64,000 nucleotides of DNA from NCBI RefSeq assembly GCF_005938385.1, contig NZ_VCRA01000005.1:248001-312000 (forward strand). Reading direction: 5' to 3'. Positions 26,405-34,212 of this stretch are shown here, piece by piece. Positions within the stretch are counted from its first letter, which is position 1. The number at the start of each line of letters is the position of its first letter. This DNA comes from Paenibacillus mesophilus (GTDB lineage: Bacteria > Bacillota > Bacilli > Paenibacillales > NBRC-103111). The notes below the pieces were generated by a model. That model made no database searches, was not told the origin of the DNA, and saw nothing but the letters and a program-made list of their open reading frames with translations. Both the position numbers and the translations under genes were made by a program.

Positions 26405-26433
26405 CAATAGAACATAAGGAGAGGGAGTTACCT

Positions 26434-27810
26434 ATGTCTAGTCCAACCTTTACGGAAAACGTTCGCGTACCGGAGCAGACCGCATTAAAGGAAGGGCTGG
26501 TTACCGTTCTGCTAGGCATCGCGATCGTCCTGGTCATCATGAACACGATGATGTTTAATTTGGCGCTGCCTGAAGTTTCTCGTTCGTTCGGGATATCGGC
26601 ATCCGCCACCTCCTGGATCGTCACCGGCTATTCGATCGTTTTCGCGATCTCATCCATTACATATAGCCGGTTATCCGATTTTGTGCCGATTCGCAGGCTG
26701 ATCATGATCGGACTTGTCTCCTTGAGTGCGGCCGCGGTCGCCGGATTGTTCAGCAACAGCTTCGTTGTGCTGATGGCCGTCCGCATCGTACAGGCGTCCG
26801 GTGCCGGCTCCATTCCGGCTTTGTCTCTTATCCTTATAAGCCGCTACGTGCCGATGGAGCGCCGGGGCAAGGCAATGGCAACCGTTATGTCCGCGGCATC
26901 GCTCGGTCTTGGTCTCGGACCGGTATTCGGTGGAGCCATCGTGGAATTCCTCGGCTGGCGTTATTTATTTGCGGTTACGGCAGTAACCCTGCTGCTCGTT
27001 CCGTTCTTTGCGGTATTGCTGCCGAAGGAAACACCGAACAAAGGCTCTTTCGACGCGATCGGAGGGCTTCTCGCGGGAGTCGGGACGACCGGATTGCTTC
27101 TATTCCTGACGACGGGGTCGTGGATAGCCCTGACTGCGGGGCTAATTGCGCTCGTTTTGTTCGTTCTCCGCATCCGTTACGCGGCCGATCCGTTCGTACA
27201 GCCCTCGTTATTCCGCAACCGGTCCTATTTGACGCTGGGAGCGGTCGGGATCGCAGCCTATTTGTGCAGCTTCGCCACTCTGTTCATCATGCCGCAAATA
27301 CTGGTCAATTTATACGGCCTAAGCGCCATCGTCTCCGGATTCGTCATTTTCCCAGGCTCGCTCCTCGCGATGCTGCTGTCCCGCCGTGTAGGCAAAATGA
27401 TCGACCGATATGGAAATGGGGGGATCATCCGGTATATCCCCTACGTGCTTCTCGCGTCCGTCGTCCTGTTTGCACTGTTCGCCGGCAAGTCCTATATCGC
27501 CATCATGCTTATTTATATGCTCGTAAGCGTCGGATTCACCTTCTTGACCAGCAGCATTTCCAATGAGATGTCGCGCATATTGCCTGCTTCCCAGATCGGA
27601 TCCGGCATGGGACTGTTCCAGCTGCTTCAGTTTTTCAGCGGAGCTTTCGGCGTGGCGGCGACGGCCAGCGCTCTCGTGTGGCAGCGCAAGCTTTCCCTGC
27701 CGGTCGCTTACGGCAACATTTATTGGGGGATTACGGTTATCGTCGCCGCTTCGATCGGATGCGCGTATTACTATTTGCGCCAAACCGCGAGAACGGTCAA
27801 GGCAACCTAA
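26434..27810 (+). CDS. MFS drug exporter, DHA2-like
   Basis: A 458-residue membrane protein with about 12-14 membrane segments. The N-terminal motif NTMMFNLALPEVSRSFG with SWIVTGYSIVFAISSITYSRLSDFVPIRR is typical of DHA2 proton-driven drug exporters. The ATG at 26434 follows AAGGAGAGGGAG; an upstream in-frame ATG at 26353 lies in the promoter and is rejected. It is controlled, as I infer, by the divergent ArsR-like regulator. Confidence 0.85.
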   Translation: MSSPTFTENVRVPEQTALKEGLVTVLLGIAIVLVIMNTMMFNLALPEVSRSFGISASATSWIVTGYSIVFAISSITYSRLSDFVPIRRLIMIGLVSLSAAAVAGLFSNSFVVLMAVRIVQASGAGSIPALSLILISRYVPMERRGKAMATVMSAASLGLGLGPVFGGAIVEFLGWRYLFAVTAVTLLLVPFFAVLLPKETPNKGSFDAIGGLLAGVGTTGLLLFLTTGSWIALTAGLIALVLFVLRIRYAADPFVQPSLFRNRSYLTLGAVGIAAYLCSFATLFIMPQILVNLYGLSAIVSGFVIFPGSLLAMLLSRRVGKMIDRYGNGGIIRYIPYVLLASVVLFALFAGKSYIAIMLIYMLVSVGFTFLTSSISNEMSRILPASQIGSGMGLFQLLQFFSGAFGVAATASALVWQRKLSLPVAYGNIYWGITVIVAASIGCAYYYLRQTARTVKAT

Positions 27811-27880
27811 TCGGGTAAAGCGAGAAAAACAGCATTTATTTGCTGCTAATCATTGGCGTCAACACAAATAGCGGATGCCA

Positions 27881-27941
27881 GGGACTCTTATTTTCGATCG
27901 AATAACCCGATCACGGGTCGTTTGCCTCGAATAAGAGCCCC
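27881..27941. terminator. Long imperfect inverted repeat between convergent genes
   Basis: GGGACTCTTATTTTCGA and TCGAATAAGAGCCCC pair with a 2-base bulge; within the loop CCG-ATCA-CGG makes a smaller hairpin. It lies between the MFS stop and the UppS-like stop, so it may end both transcripts, although a clear U tract is missing. Confidence 0.45.
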
Positions 27942-27960
27942 AAACGTCTCGTATTTTCAA

Positions 27961-28707
27961 TCAAGAGCCGAACCCCCGACGTCTGCACTGGTAATCATAA
28001 ATCGCTCTGTACAGAAGGAGCTCACTGAAGCTTGGCCACATCTCGTCGGTAAACCACAGCTCGGCTTGCGCGCATTGCCACAACAGAAACCCGCTCAGCC
28101 TTTTTTCACCGCTTGTTCTTATGACAAGCTGAGGCGATGGGCACCCGGACGTGTATAAATACGTTTCGAATTCGTCGGGAGTCAAATCTTCTTTGCCGTC
28201 GTCAATGACCGACTTCAATGCATGAATGATTTCGCTCCGTCCCCCGTAATTCATTGCAAAATTGACGGTCATCCCCGTATTGGCGCCCGTCACCGCCGCC
28301 GCATTCTTCATAACCTGCTGCGTACTATCGGAAAATCGGCTTATATCTCCGATGAATCGGATGCGGATATTAGAGTCGTTGATCTCGCGAATCGTATTGC
28401 CGGTTACGAACTGATGGACCAAATTAATGATGTAATCGACTTCTTCGGCCGGCCGCTTCCAGTTTTCCGTAGAGAACGCATACAACGTCAAGTACTTGAC
28501 ATTCGCATGCAGACAATTTCGGATCGTCTCCCTCATCGTCTGCATACCGGCATAATGCCCGGCGCTTCTGGGCAAGCCTCTCCTCGCCGCCCATCTCCCG
28601 TTGCCGTCCATCATGATTGCGATATGGCTGGGCAAAGCTCCGTTCCAGTCGATTGCTTGTTTGAGCTTCTTTGTTTTGATCGCATCGGCCAATGACCGCA
28701 GATTCAT
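27961..28707 (-). CDS. uppS: Isoprenyl transferase, UppS paralogue
   Basis: A 248-residue cis-prenyltransferase. The catalytic D34 lies in IAIMMDGNGRWA, followed by RGLPRSAGHYAGMQTMRETI, LTLYAFSTENWKRP and RTSGEKRLS. In authentic UppS the end reads SNFLLWQ-x-A-Y-x-E; here it reads SGFLLWQCAQAE, and PEPD before LIRTSGE is PSPQ. These changes near the C-terminal substrate arginine/serine motif suggest a secondary paralogue with altered chain length or substrate rather than the housekeeping enzyme, which normally sits beside cdsA and dxr. Here no such neighbours occur. Confidence 0.8.
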   Translation of the reverse strand: MNLRSLADAIKTKKLKQAIDWNGALPSHIAIMMDGNGRWAARRGLPRSAGHYAGMQTMRETIRNCLHANVKYLTLYAFSTENWKRPAEEVDYIINLVHQFVTGNTIREINDSNIRIRFIGDISRFSDSTQQVMKNAAAVTGANTGMTVNFAMNYGGRSEIIHALKSVIDDGKEDLTPDEFETYLYTSGCPSPQLVIRTSGEKRLSGFLLWQCAQAELWFTDEMWPSFSELLLYRAIYDYQCRRRGFGS

Positions 28708-28798
28708 CTCCTATCGCCTCTCTTTGACACGAGTATACTGCAGAGACCAATCTTTTCCAATGATGAATCGATCATTTTCCGATGATGGATGGCATAGC

Positions 28799-28827
28799 CG
28801 AAAAAGCGATCCGACAAGATCGCTTTC
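28799..28827 (-). terminator. Intrinsic terminator after ABC-F gene
   Basis: AAAGCGATC and GATCGCTTT form a 9-base stem around a 6-base loop; TTTTTCGG follows on the minus strand. It starts 13 bases after the stop codon at 28840. Confidence 0.85.
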
Positions 28828-28839
28828 CGAACCTAACCC

Positions 28840-30771
28840 TTACTCCACCGTATCGAGCCGTTCGTACAGCAGCTCGCGCTCCGCTTCTAAAAGGGACTTC
28901 TTTTCGTGCATTGCGCTCAGCTTCTCCGCTTGCTCCTCGCGCATCATCGCAGCTTCGAGCAGGGCAATTTTGCTCTCAATCGTATTAATTTCCGCTTCCA
29001 GCTTGGCGAGCCGCCGATCCGAGCGATCCGCTTCCGCCGATTTGCCGGCATCCGGCTTCGGCTTGGCGTCGTCGCCACGTCCTGACGGTGCGGCAGCTGC
29101 CGCCGCTCTTAACTCCGCGTGTTTGCTTCTAGCCTCTTCATAACGGCCCTCGTAGCGAGTAAGCGCGCCCTCCTCCAACCAATAGGTCACCGGGAACAGT
29201 TTGTTCAGCAAATACCGGTCGTGAGATACGCAGACGATCGTGCCGGGAAAGGCGGCCAACGTTTCCTCCAACGATTCGCGTGAATCGATATCCAGATGAT
29301 TCGTCGGCTCATCGAGCACCAGCACGTTCATATCTTGATGCATAAGCTGCGCCAGCCGGAGCCGCATTCGCTCGCCGCCGCTCAAATCATTCACTTTGCG
29401 AAAAACCGACGCCCCATAAAATAAAAACTTGGCAAGGATGTGACGGGCTTCCCCCTCTTCTACCGGCACCCGGTCGCGGAACGCATCGACTATCGTTTTG
29501 GTCTCGTCCGGGAACAAGTCGTGCTGTGCCAAGTATCCGATTTTGACACCGCTGCCGATCCTCACCGTACCCGCATCCGGCTCGAGCCGTTCCGCTATCA
29601 TACGAAGAAGGGTCGATTTGCCGCTGCCGTTCTCCCCGACAATCGCCACAAATTCACGGAAGCGCACATGCAAATTGACGTCCTTGTACAACAGCCGCGT
29701 ACGATTCCTATCGTCCGCATCTCCGTCCCCGTCAGTACCTTCTCTGCGGTACGACTTGCCGACCCCTTCCATCACAATGACGTCTTTCCCGCTCCGTTCG
29801 CCCATTTCGAAAGCGAGGCCCATCCTTTTTCGCTCCAATACGGGCCTCCCCAGTTTCTCGATCCTGTCAAGAGCCTTCTGCATCGACGCGGCCCTCTTGA
29901 ACATGTACGGATTGTCGGCTTGGGCGGCCCATATCCGCATCCGCTTGATCGCTTCCTCCATCTTTGCGATTTTCTTCTGCTGCTCCTGGTATGCCGCGAA
30001 TTCGGCCAGCAAACGACGCTCCTTCTCTTCAACGAAATAGGCATAGTTGCCGTGATACACATCGACCGTTCCGCCCTCCAAATCGTAAATTTTCGTAACG
30101 ACCCGATCCAGGAAGTAACGGTCATGCGAAACGATCATCACACTGCCCCGGTAATCCCGCAAGTATGTCTCCAGCCATTCTACCGCCTGCAAATCGAGAT
30201 GGTTCGTCGGCTCATCCAGCAGCAGCAAATCCGGTTCGAGCAGCAGGATGCGCCCCAAGCCTACTTTCGTCCGCTCGCCCCCGCTCAACCTGCGGAACGG
30301 GGTTTGAAGCAGATGGACAATGCCGAGGCCGTCTGCGACGCGTGCCAAATTCGCATCCATCTCGTATCCGCCCTTGTCGGCGTAAGCCTCCTGCAAAATT
30401 CCGTACTCCTTCAATGCCTTCTCCATAACTCCTTGGTCCGGGTCGGCCATTGCCGCCTCCAGTCGGCTCATTCTTTCCCCGATTCCGAGCAATTCGGCGA
30501 AAGCCTGCTTAAGTACATCCATCACCGTTTCCTCATGGCCGAAATTAGGAATTTGCGCGAGAAGCGCGGCTTGGCACCCTTTCTTGTAATGAATCGTTCC
30601 CGAGTCGGGCGGTTCCGCACCCGAAAGCAGCTTCAGCAGCGTCGTTTTCCCGCATCCGTTCGGACCGACCATGCCGATCCGCTCTCCTTCATGAATTTCC
30701 AGCGACAATTGTTGAATGACGGGCGTTCCGCCCCACATTTTTGCGATTTTATCAGCTGCGCACAGTATCAT
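28840..30771 (-). CDS. ABC-F ATPase (YdiF/Uup-like)
   Basis: A 643-residue soluble protein with two ATPase domains and no membrane segments. Walker A motifs are GPNGCGKT (36-43) and GENGSGKST; signatures are LSGGERTKVGLGR and LSGGERMRLRLAQLM; both Walker B end DEPTNHLD. A long interdomain linker rich in charged residues and a C-terminal coiled coil (about 580-643) are present. ABC-F proteins bind the ribosomal E site and relieve stalling or, in some cases, protect from antibiotics. Length and the coiled coil fit YdiF/Uup. It stands alone. Confidence 0.85.
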   Translation of the reverse strand: MILCAADKIAKMWGGTPVIQQLSLEIHEGERIGMVGPNGCGKTTLLKLLSGAEPPDSGTIHYKKGCQAALLAQIPNFGHEETVMDVLKQAFAELLGIGERMSRLEAAMADPDQGVMEKALKEYGILQEAYADKGGYEMDANLARVADGLGIVHLLQTPFRRLSGGERTKVGLGRILLLEPDLLLLDEPTNHLDLQAVEWLETYLRDYRGSVMIVSHDRYFLDRVVTKIYDLEGGTVDVYHGNYAYFVEEKERRLLAEFAAYQEQQKKIAKMEEAIKRMRIWAAQADNPYMFKRAASMQKALDRIEKLGRPVLERKRMGLAFEMGERSGKDVIVMEGVGKSYRREGTDGDGDADDRNRTRLLYKDVNLHVRFREFVAIVGENGSGKSTLLRMIAERLEPDAGTVRIGSGVKIGYLAQHDLFPDETKTIVDAFRDRVPVEEGEARHILAKFLFYGASVFRKVNDLSGGERMRLRLAQLMHQDMNVLVLDEPTNHLDIDSRESLEETLAAFPGTIVCVSHDRYLLNKLFPVTYWLEEGALTRYEGRYEEARSKHAELRAAAAAAPSGRGDDAKPKPDAGKSAEADRSDRRLAKLEAEINTIESKIALLEAAMMREEQAEKLSAMHEKKSLLEAERELLYERLDTVE

Positions 30772-30814
30772 AACGATTTCCCTCGCTTAAAGTAAATTTA
30801 GGCATTCGGACATG

Positions 30815-30858
30815 CAAAAAAAGCCGCAGGCAAAAGGCAACCTTTTACCCGCGGCTTT
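30815..30858 (-). terminator. Strong compound terminator after the 42-residue gene
   Basis: AAGCCGC/GCGGCTT encloses GG/CC and AAAAGG/CCTTTT steps with a 3-base loop, and seven T follow on the minus strand. It lies about 55 bases after the stop of the small gene at 30913, separating it from the ABC-F gene. Confidence 0.85.
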
Positions 30859-30912
30859 CATCCAGCCGTATGTGTCGATCTGCGCAAACGTAACGAATAA
30901 GCGCAGTCCGAG

Positions 30913-31041
30913 CTACAGGGTCAAAACGTTGCAGTCGCCGTAAATGGACATACTTCTCCCGTCTTGCGCAAAACGGAATACGATCGTAGCTTGATGCACC
31001 CAATATTGGGACCATTGGCTACGTGCGGCGACTTGCAACAT
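30913..31041 (-). CDS. Small protein of 42 residues, unknown
   Basis: A short frame with a near-ideal ribosome site (AAAGGGGGTG five bases before ATG) and a strong terminator downstream. The protein begins MLQVAARSQWSQYWVHQ and ends YGDCNVLTL; it is soluble, rich in aromatic residues, with one cysteine and no membrane segment. A longer same-strand frame at 30921-31118 in another phase lacks a ribosome site. I do not recognise the protein. The signals for expression are better than the protein evidence. Confidence 0.55.
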   Translation of the reverse strand: MLQVAARSQWSQYWVHQATIVFRFAQDGRSMSIYGDCNVLTL

Positions 31042-31218
31042 TTTGACACCCCCTTTACCGAATCGAATGAAAATCTATCGTAACTATAGCATATGGAAAA
31101 GGCTGGCGCAATATCCAAACCTAAGCGAAAGCCGAAGCATGGCGGGATGACTCTTTCGAGCTATATACAGACGCGCGAACGAATGATAAGATGAAGACTT
31201 GAATAAGGAGGGAATACG

Positions 31219-31584
31219 ATGCAGAAATGGATTATGGCTGTCTTGTTTTTCGGTGCATGCGCATTCGGACTCATCCTGCTGATGGTAGGTGCCGGACAGG
31301 ACAAGCCGGAAAAAGAGCAGGAAGCGAAAGGGCCTTCAATGCCCAGCGTCGCATTGGACAAGGCGGCGGCCGAAGCCATTTACGCGAAATCATGCGTATC
31401 GTGTCATGGTAATCAGCTAGAAGGCAAATTAGGGCCGAACTTGCAAAAAGTCGGAACAAAATTGTCACAGGAACAAATTTATAAGCTCGTGTTAAACGGT
31501 AAAGGGGCCATGCCCGCATTTAAAAGCTCGCTGAAGGAAGAAGAGGTTGCCAACATCGCACAGTGGCTGGCACAGCATAAATAA
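31219..31584 (+). CDS. Membrane-anchored c-type cytochrome
   Basis: A 121-residue cytochrome. An N-terminal hydrophobic segment (5-25) anchors it outside the membrane. The heme site is C59-V-S-C62-H63 and the likely sixth ligand is M98 in GAMPAF. This is the size and layout of Bacillus small cytochromes c550/c551 (CccA/CccB), electron carriers to the cytochrome c oxidase. The start follows AAGGAGGG. It is monocistronic, with a terminator just after it. Confidence 0.88.
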   Translation: MQKWIMAVLFFGACAFGLILLMVGAGQDKPEKEQEAKGPSMPSVALDKAAAEAIYAKSCVSCHGNQLEGKLGPNLQKVGTKLSQEQIYKLVLNGKGAMPAFKSSLKEEEVANIAQWLAQHK

Positions 31585-31593
31585 CGGACAAGA

Positions 31594-31625
31594 AGCCCGG
31601 GTTCCTCACGCTCCCGGGCTTTTTG
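31594..31625 (+). terminator. Intrinsic terminator after the cytochrome gene
   Basis: AGCCCGGG and CCCGGGCT form an 8-base stem with an 11-base loop and TTTTTG follows. Confidence 0.9.
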
Positions 31626-31664
31626 TATTCTTGTTCTGCATAATCGCCGATGGCGATCATCGGA

Positions 31665-32582
31665 TCAGTTCATTCGTTTCCTGAGAGCCTCTACTTTTTC
31701 CTCCGACAGCCCTGTAACTTCGGCAATAAGCGATGCTTCCATCGATTTTCTCAGCATGTTGATTGCCGCAGCCTCCATACCTTTCTCCATGCCTTTCTCC
31801 ATGCCTTTCTCGACGCCTTCTTCATAACCCCATCGCTTCCATGCGGGCATCAGCTCCTTCATCGCTTCCCCCTCCTCCGGATATCGTTCCATCAGTTCAT
31901 TAAGCAAAGCTTCGTCTTCCTGAAAATCAGGCTTGAAATATAAGTCCGCAATGGACATGACAAGCGCCAATCGTGCATGGTCCAGCTTATTGCGCAAACG
32001 TAATATCATTCGCAAATATGCGAATCTCATTTCGCGTCTCTTGCTCTTATTATACCCCATCATTGCCAATAGCGCAGCGGCCACCGGATTATCCGATTCG
32101 ATAAACCGTCTCCAGTCGTGATTACGAACCTCGACTTTAAGGAAATGAAAATGTAGCAGTGTATGATCCGGAATAGCCATCGTTAACGTATCCCGCTCAT
32201 TCCGGACATCATCCGCCGTGAAGATGGCGATCGGAATAATCAGCTTGTGCTCTTTCCGATGACGCTCAAATATGCGGCTAAAATAAATAAACATTCGCTC
32301 ATGAAAGTCGGATTCCTTGTACGATTGAGGTTCCAAATGAACGAGTACATACGCGTCGTTCTCTTTGCAGCGGGTTTCCAGCAGCAGATCGAGCGTACGT
32401 CTTTCTTCGCCTACAACGTCTACAAGAAGTTCCTGCATCAAAAATCGGGTATTGCTGTAATCCAGCAGTTTGTCCAACTCGGGAAAGAAAAGAGCGATAA
32501 ATTCCGCAAAAAACGTTTGCAGCAATTTCTTGAACGCCTCGTCGTGCGGGGCTTGCTTTGAAAACTCGTTTGTGCTCGTAAT
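31665..32582 (-). CDS. Rpn/PD-(D/E)XK nuclease-family transposase-like protein
   Basis: A protein of about 305 residues of the Rpn (recombination-promoting nuclease) family. The nuclease core is visible as ELLVDVVGEERRTLDLLLETRC...VLVHLEPQSYKESDFHERMF, with D, E and the H-L-E-P-Q motif. The end has tandem EKGM repeats (GVEKGMEKGMEKGMEAA), usual in the family. The frame is open to 32687, but that part reads through the terminator of the nitrilase gene. AGAGG stands 7 bases before an ATT at 32582, giving ITSTNEFSKQAPHDEAFKKL; I take this rare start with reserve, ATG 32687 and 32627 being alternatives. Confidence 0.7.
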   Translation of the reverse strand: MTSTNEFSKQAPHDEAFKKLLQTFFAEFIALFFPELDKLLDYSNTRFLMQELLVDVVGEERRTLDLLLETRCKENDAYVLVHLEPQSYKESDFHERMFIYFSRIFERHRKEHKLIIPIAIFTADDVRNERDTLTMAIPDHTLLHFHFLKVEVRNHDWRRFIESDNPVAAALLAMMGYNKSKRREMRFAYLRMILRLRNKLDHARLALVMSIADLYFKPDFQEDEALLNELMERYPEEGEAMKELMPAWKRWGYEEGVEKGMEKGMEKGMEAAAINMLRKSMEASLIAEVTGLSEEKVEALRKRMN

Positions 32583-32598
32583 CCCACATCCTCTCGTG

Positions 32599-32648
32599 AA
32601 AAAAAGAAAGCACGCCCCTCGCGTCATTAACGCATCAGGGTGTGCTTC
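32599..32648 (-). terminator. Intrinsic terminator after the nitrilase gene
   Basis: GAAGCACACCCT pairs with GGGGCGTGCTTTC (small mismatches) around a GCG/CGC inner stem, and seven T follow on the minus strand. It lies 60-110 bases after the nitrilase stop and just before the Rpn gene. Confidence 0.75.
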
Positions 32649-32709
32649 ACTCTGTTTCATCTCATTTCCATATTGTACCACATCCATTAACCCGCAACAA
32701 TCCCTACCT

Positions 32710-33687
32710 TCAATCGGAATCCTCTTCTAATGCACGATCGTCAAATCGGACGAGCTCCCGGCTCTTTTCGTTGACGATCAACTGAAACACATCGGGTCTG
32801 CTGTAATGCCCGACGGCATCGAAATCAAATCGGCTGCGGATCACCTCGGACATATCCAAATCGGCCAACAGCAGCCCTTCCTTCCCATACAGCGGCTCGG
32901 CTGCGTAACCGCCCAGCGGACCCACAATGGCGCTCCCTCCGCGACTTAGCACATCGTCGTCATAGTTAATATCGGTAATGCAGGCCAAATCCGCCGGATA
33001 AGACGCCTTGGTTGCATATTGATTGCTCGACAGGACGAAGCAGCGTCCTTCGCAAGCGATATGACGGATGGTCGACTGCCAAGTATCCCGGGCATCGGCC
33101 GTAGGCGTAATCAAAATATCGATTCCTTTGGCGTACATGGCCGTCCGGGCAAGGGGCATGTAATTCTCCCAGCAAATCAGCCCGCCCAGTCTGCCGAAAG
33201 GCGTATCGATCACGGTCAGCGTACTGCCGTCCCCTTGACCCCACAACAGCCGTTCGGCTCCCGTCGGCACCAGCTTACGATGCTTGCCCAGCACTTGACC
33301 GTCCGGTCCGACATAAAGAATCGAATTATATAAGGTCGTACTGACGTAATCCCTCTCTTTCTCCACGACACCGATCACTAGGTAGACGCCCGCTTCTTTG
33401 GCGATTCGTCCGATGGCATCCGTATCTTTGCCGGGTATCTCGATCGCGCTGTCCCAATATTTTTCCCAATCTATTCTGCCCTCTTCACTTCGGCTCCCTA
33501 CGCGTGTCCCGAAACGAAGCCCTCTTGGGTATCCGGAAACAAACACCTCCGGAAACACAACGAGTCCGGCTCCTTGCACGGATGCTTCCATCGTCCATTT
33601 CTCGATCTGCCGCATGGCGTCCTGCTTATCGAACAGAACGGGTGCCGACTGCACGACGGCCGCTCTCATGGTGTGCTTCTCCATCAT
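32710..33687 (-). CDS. Nitrilase (carbon-nitrogen hydrolase)
   Basis: A 325-residue enzyme of the nitrilase superfamily. The catalytic triad is visible as E47 (FPEVF), K138 (HRKLVPT) and C172 (GLICWENYMPL). The phrase C-W-E-N-Y-M-P-L is typical of true nitrilases (branch 1), which turn nitriles into carboxylic acids and ammonia, rather than amidases. There is no signal peptide. Two ATGs occur close together at the start; an AGGAGG site precedes them. Upstream are repeated CAATTGG elements that may be operators. Confidence 0.88.
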   Translation of the reverse strand: MMEKHTMRAAVVQSAPVLFDKQDAMRQIEKWTMEASVQGAGLVVFPEVFVSGYPRGLRFGTRVGSRSEEGRIDWEKYWDSAIEIPGKDTDAIGRIAKEAGVYLVIGVVEKERDYVSTTLYNSILYVGPDGQVLGKHRKLVPTGAERLLWGQGDGSTLTVIDTPFGRLGGLICWENYMPLARTAMYAKGIDILITPTADARDTWQSTIRHIACEGRCFVLSSNQYATKASYPADLACITDINYDDDVLSRGGSAIVGPLGGYAAEPLYGKEGLLLADLDMSEVIRSRFDFDAVGHYSRPDVFQLIVNEKSRELVRFDDRALEEDSD

Positions 33688-33777
33688 ATCCAGCCTCCTA
33701 AGACGTATTATTCGTCCTTATCCTCATCATAGGAGCAGCGGCGGATCATGTAACCGTCCAGTTTGATAGAAATTACA

Positions 33778-33906
33778 CCAACCAATTGGTTGGACGGATC
33801 GGCCCTATACTATATATCGGTTTCATAAATTGCGATAATGTTGCGCATCCTTATTAGAGCGGTATCGGTACAATTGGATGGTCAAAGTCCGGACCAATTG
33901 GATGGT
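33778..33906. promoter_or_regulatory. Cluster of CAATTGG operator-like elements
   Basis: A perfect 16-base palindrome CCAACCAATTGGTTGG lies at 33778-33793. CAATTGGATGGT occurs at 33871 and again at 33895, 24 bases apart. They fill the gap between the divergent nitrilase gene and the 66-residue membrane protein gene. The pattern is that of a TetR-like or similar dimeric repressor site; no such gene is near. Confidence 0.5.
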
Positions 33907-33966
33907 TACACCTTTACTTTTCCCTGATAATCTAAGCGTATCCAATAAACACAAGCGGGTGGTCCT

Positions 33967-34167
33967 ATGTACGTATACGCCTTAATCATCATCTTCTTTG
34001 TTGTAGTTGCCGCGATATCGACGATTATGATCGGGACCTCGAAGCAAAACAGGGAAGGCAATCCCGACTACGATACGAGAACGGGCGGCAATATGGTCCG
34101 GCTGACGACTTTGTACATTATCGCGGCCATTATCGGGATTGCCATACTGCTGTATATGATTTTTTGA
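33967..34167 (+). CDS. Small two-segment membrane protein
   Basis: A 66-residue protein with hydrophobic segments at about 3-22 and 46-65 joined by a polar loop (SKQNREGNPDYDTRTGG). I do not know the function. The ATG is preceded by GGGTGGTCCT rather than a strong site. A terminator follows at once, which supports a real short transcript. Confidence 0.65.
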   Translation: MYVYALIIIFFVVVAAISTIMIGTSKQNREGNPDYDTRTGGNMVRLTTLYIIAAIIGIAILLYMIF

Positions 34168-34176
34168 ACAAATTGG

Positions 34177-34207
34177 AAGCGACCCTATGCAAGATAGGGT
34201 CGCTTTC
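34177..34207. terminator. Intrinsic terminator between convergent genes
   Basis: AAGCGACCCTA and TAGGGTCGCTT form an 11-base perfect stem with a 7-base loop. TTTCTCG follows on the plus strand. It probably serves both the small membrane gene and the convergent TIM-barrel gene. Confidence 0.85.
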
Positions 34208-34212
34208 TCGTT

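Noticed and set aside
29440..30795. Plus-strand open frame of 451 codons
   Set aside because: It is antisense to the ABC-F gene, whose motifs are unambiguous.
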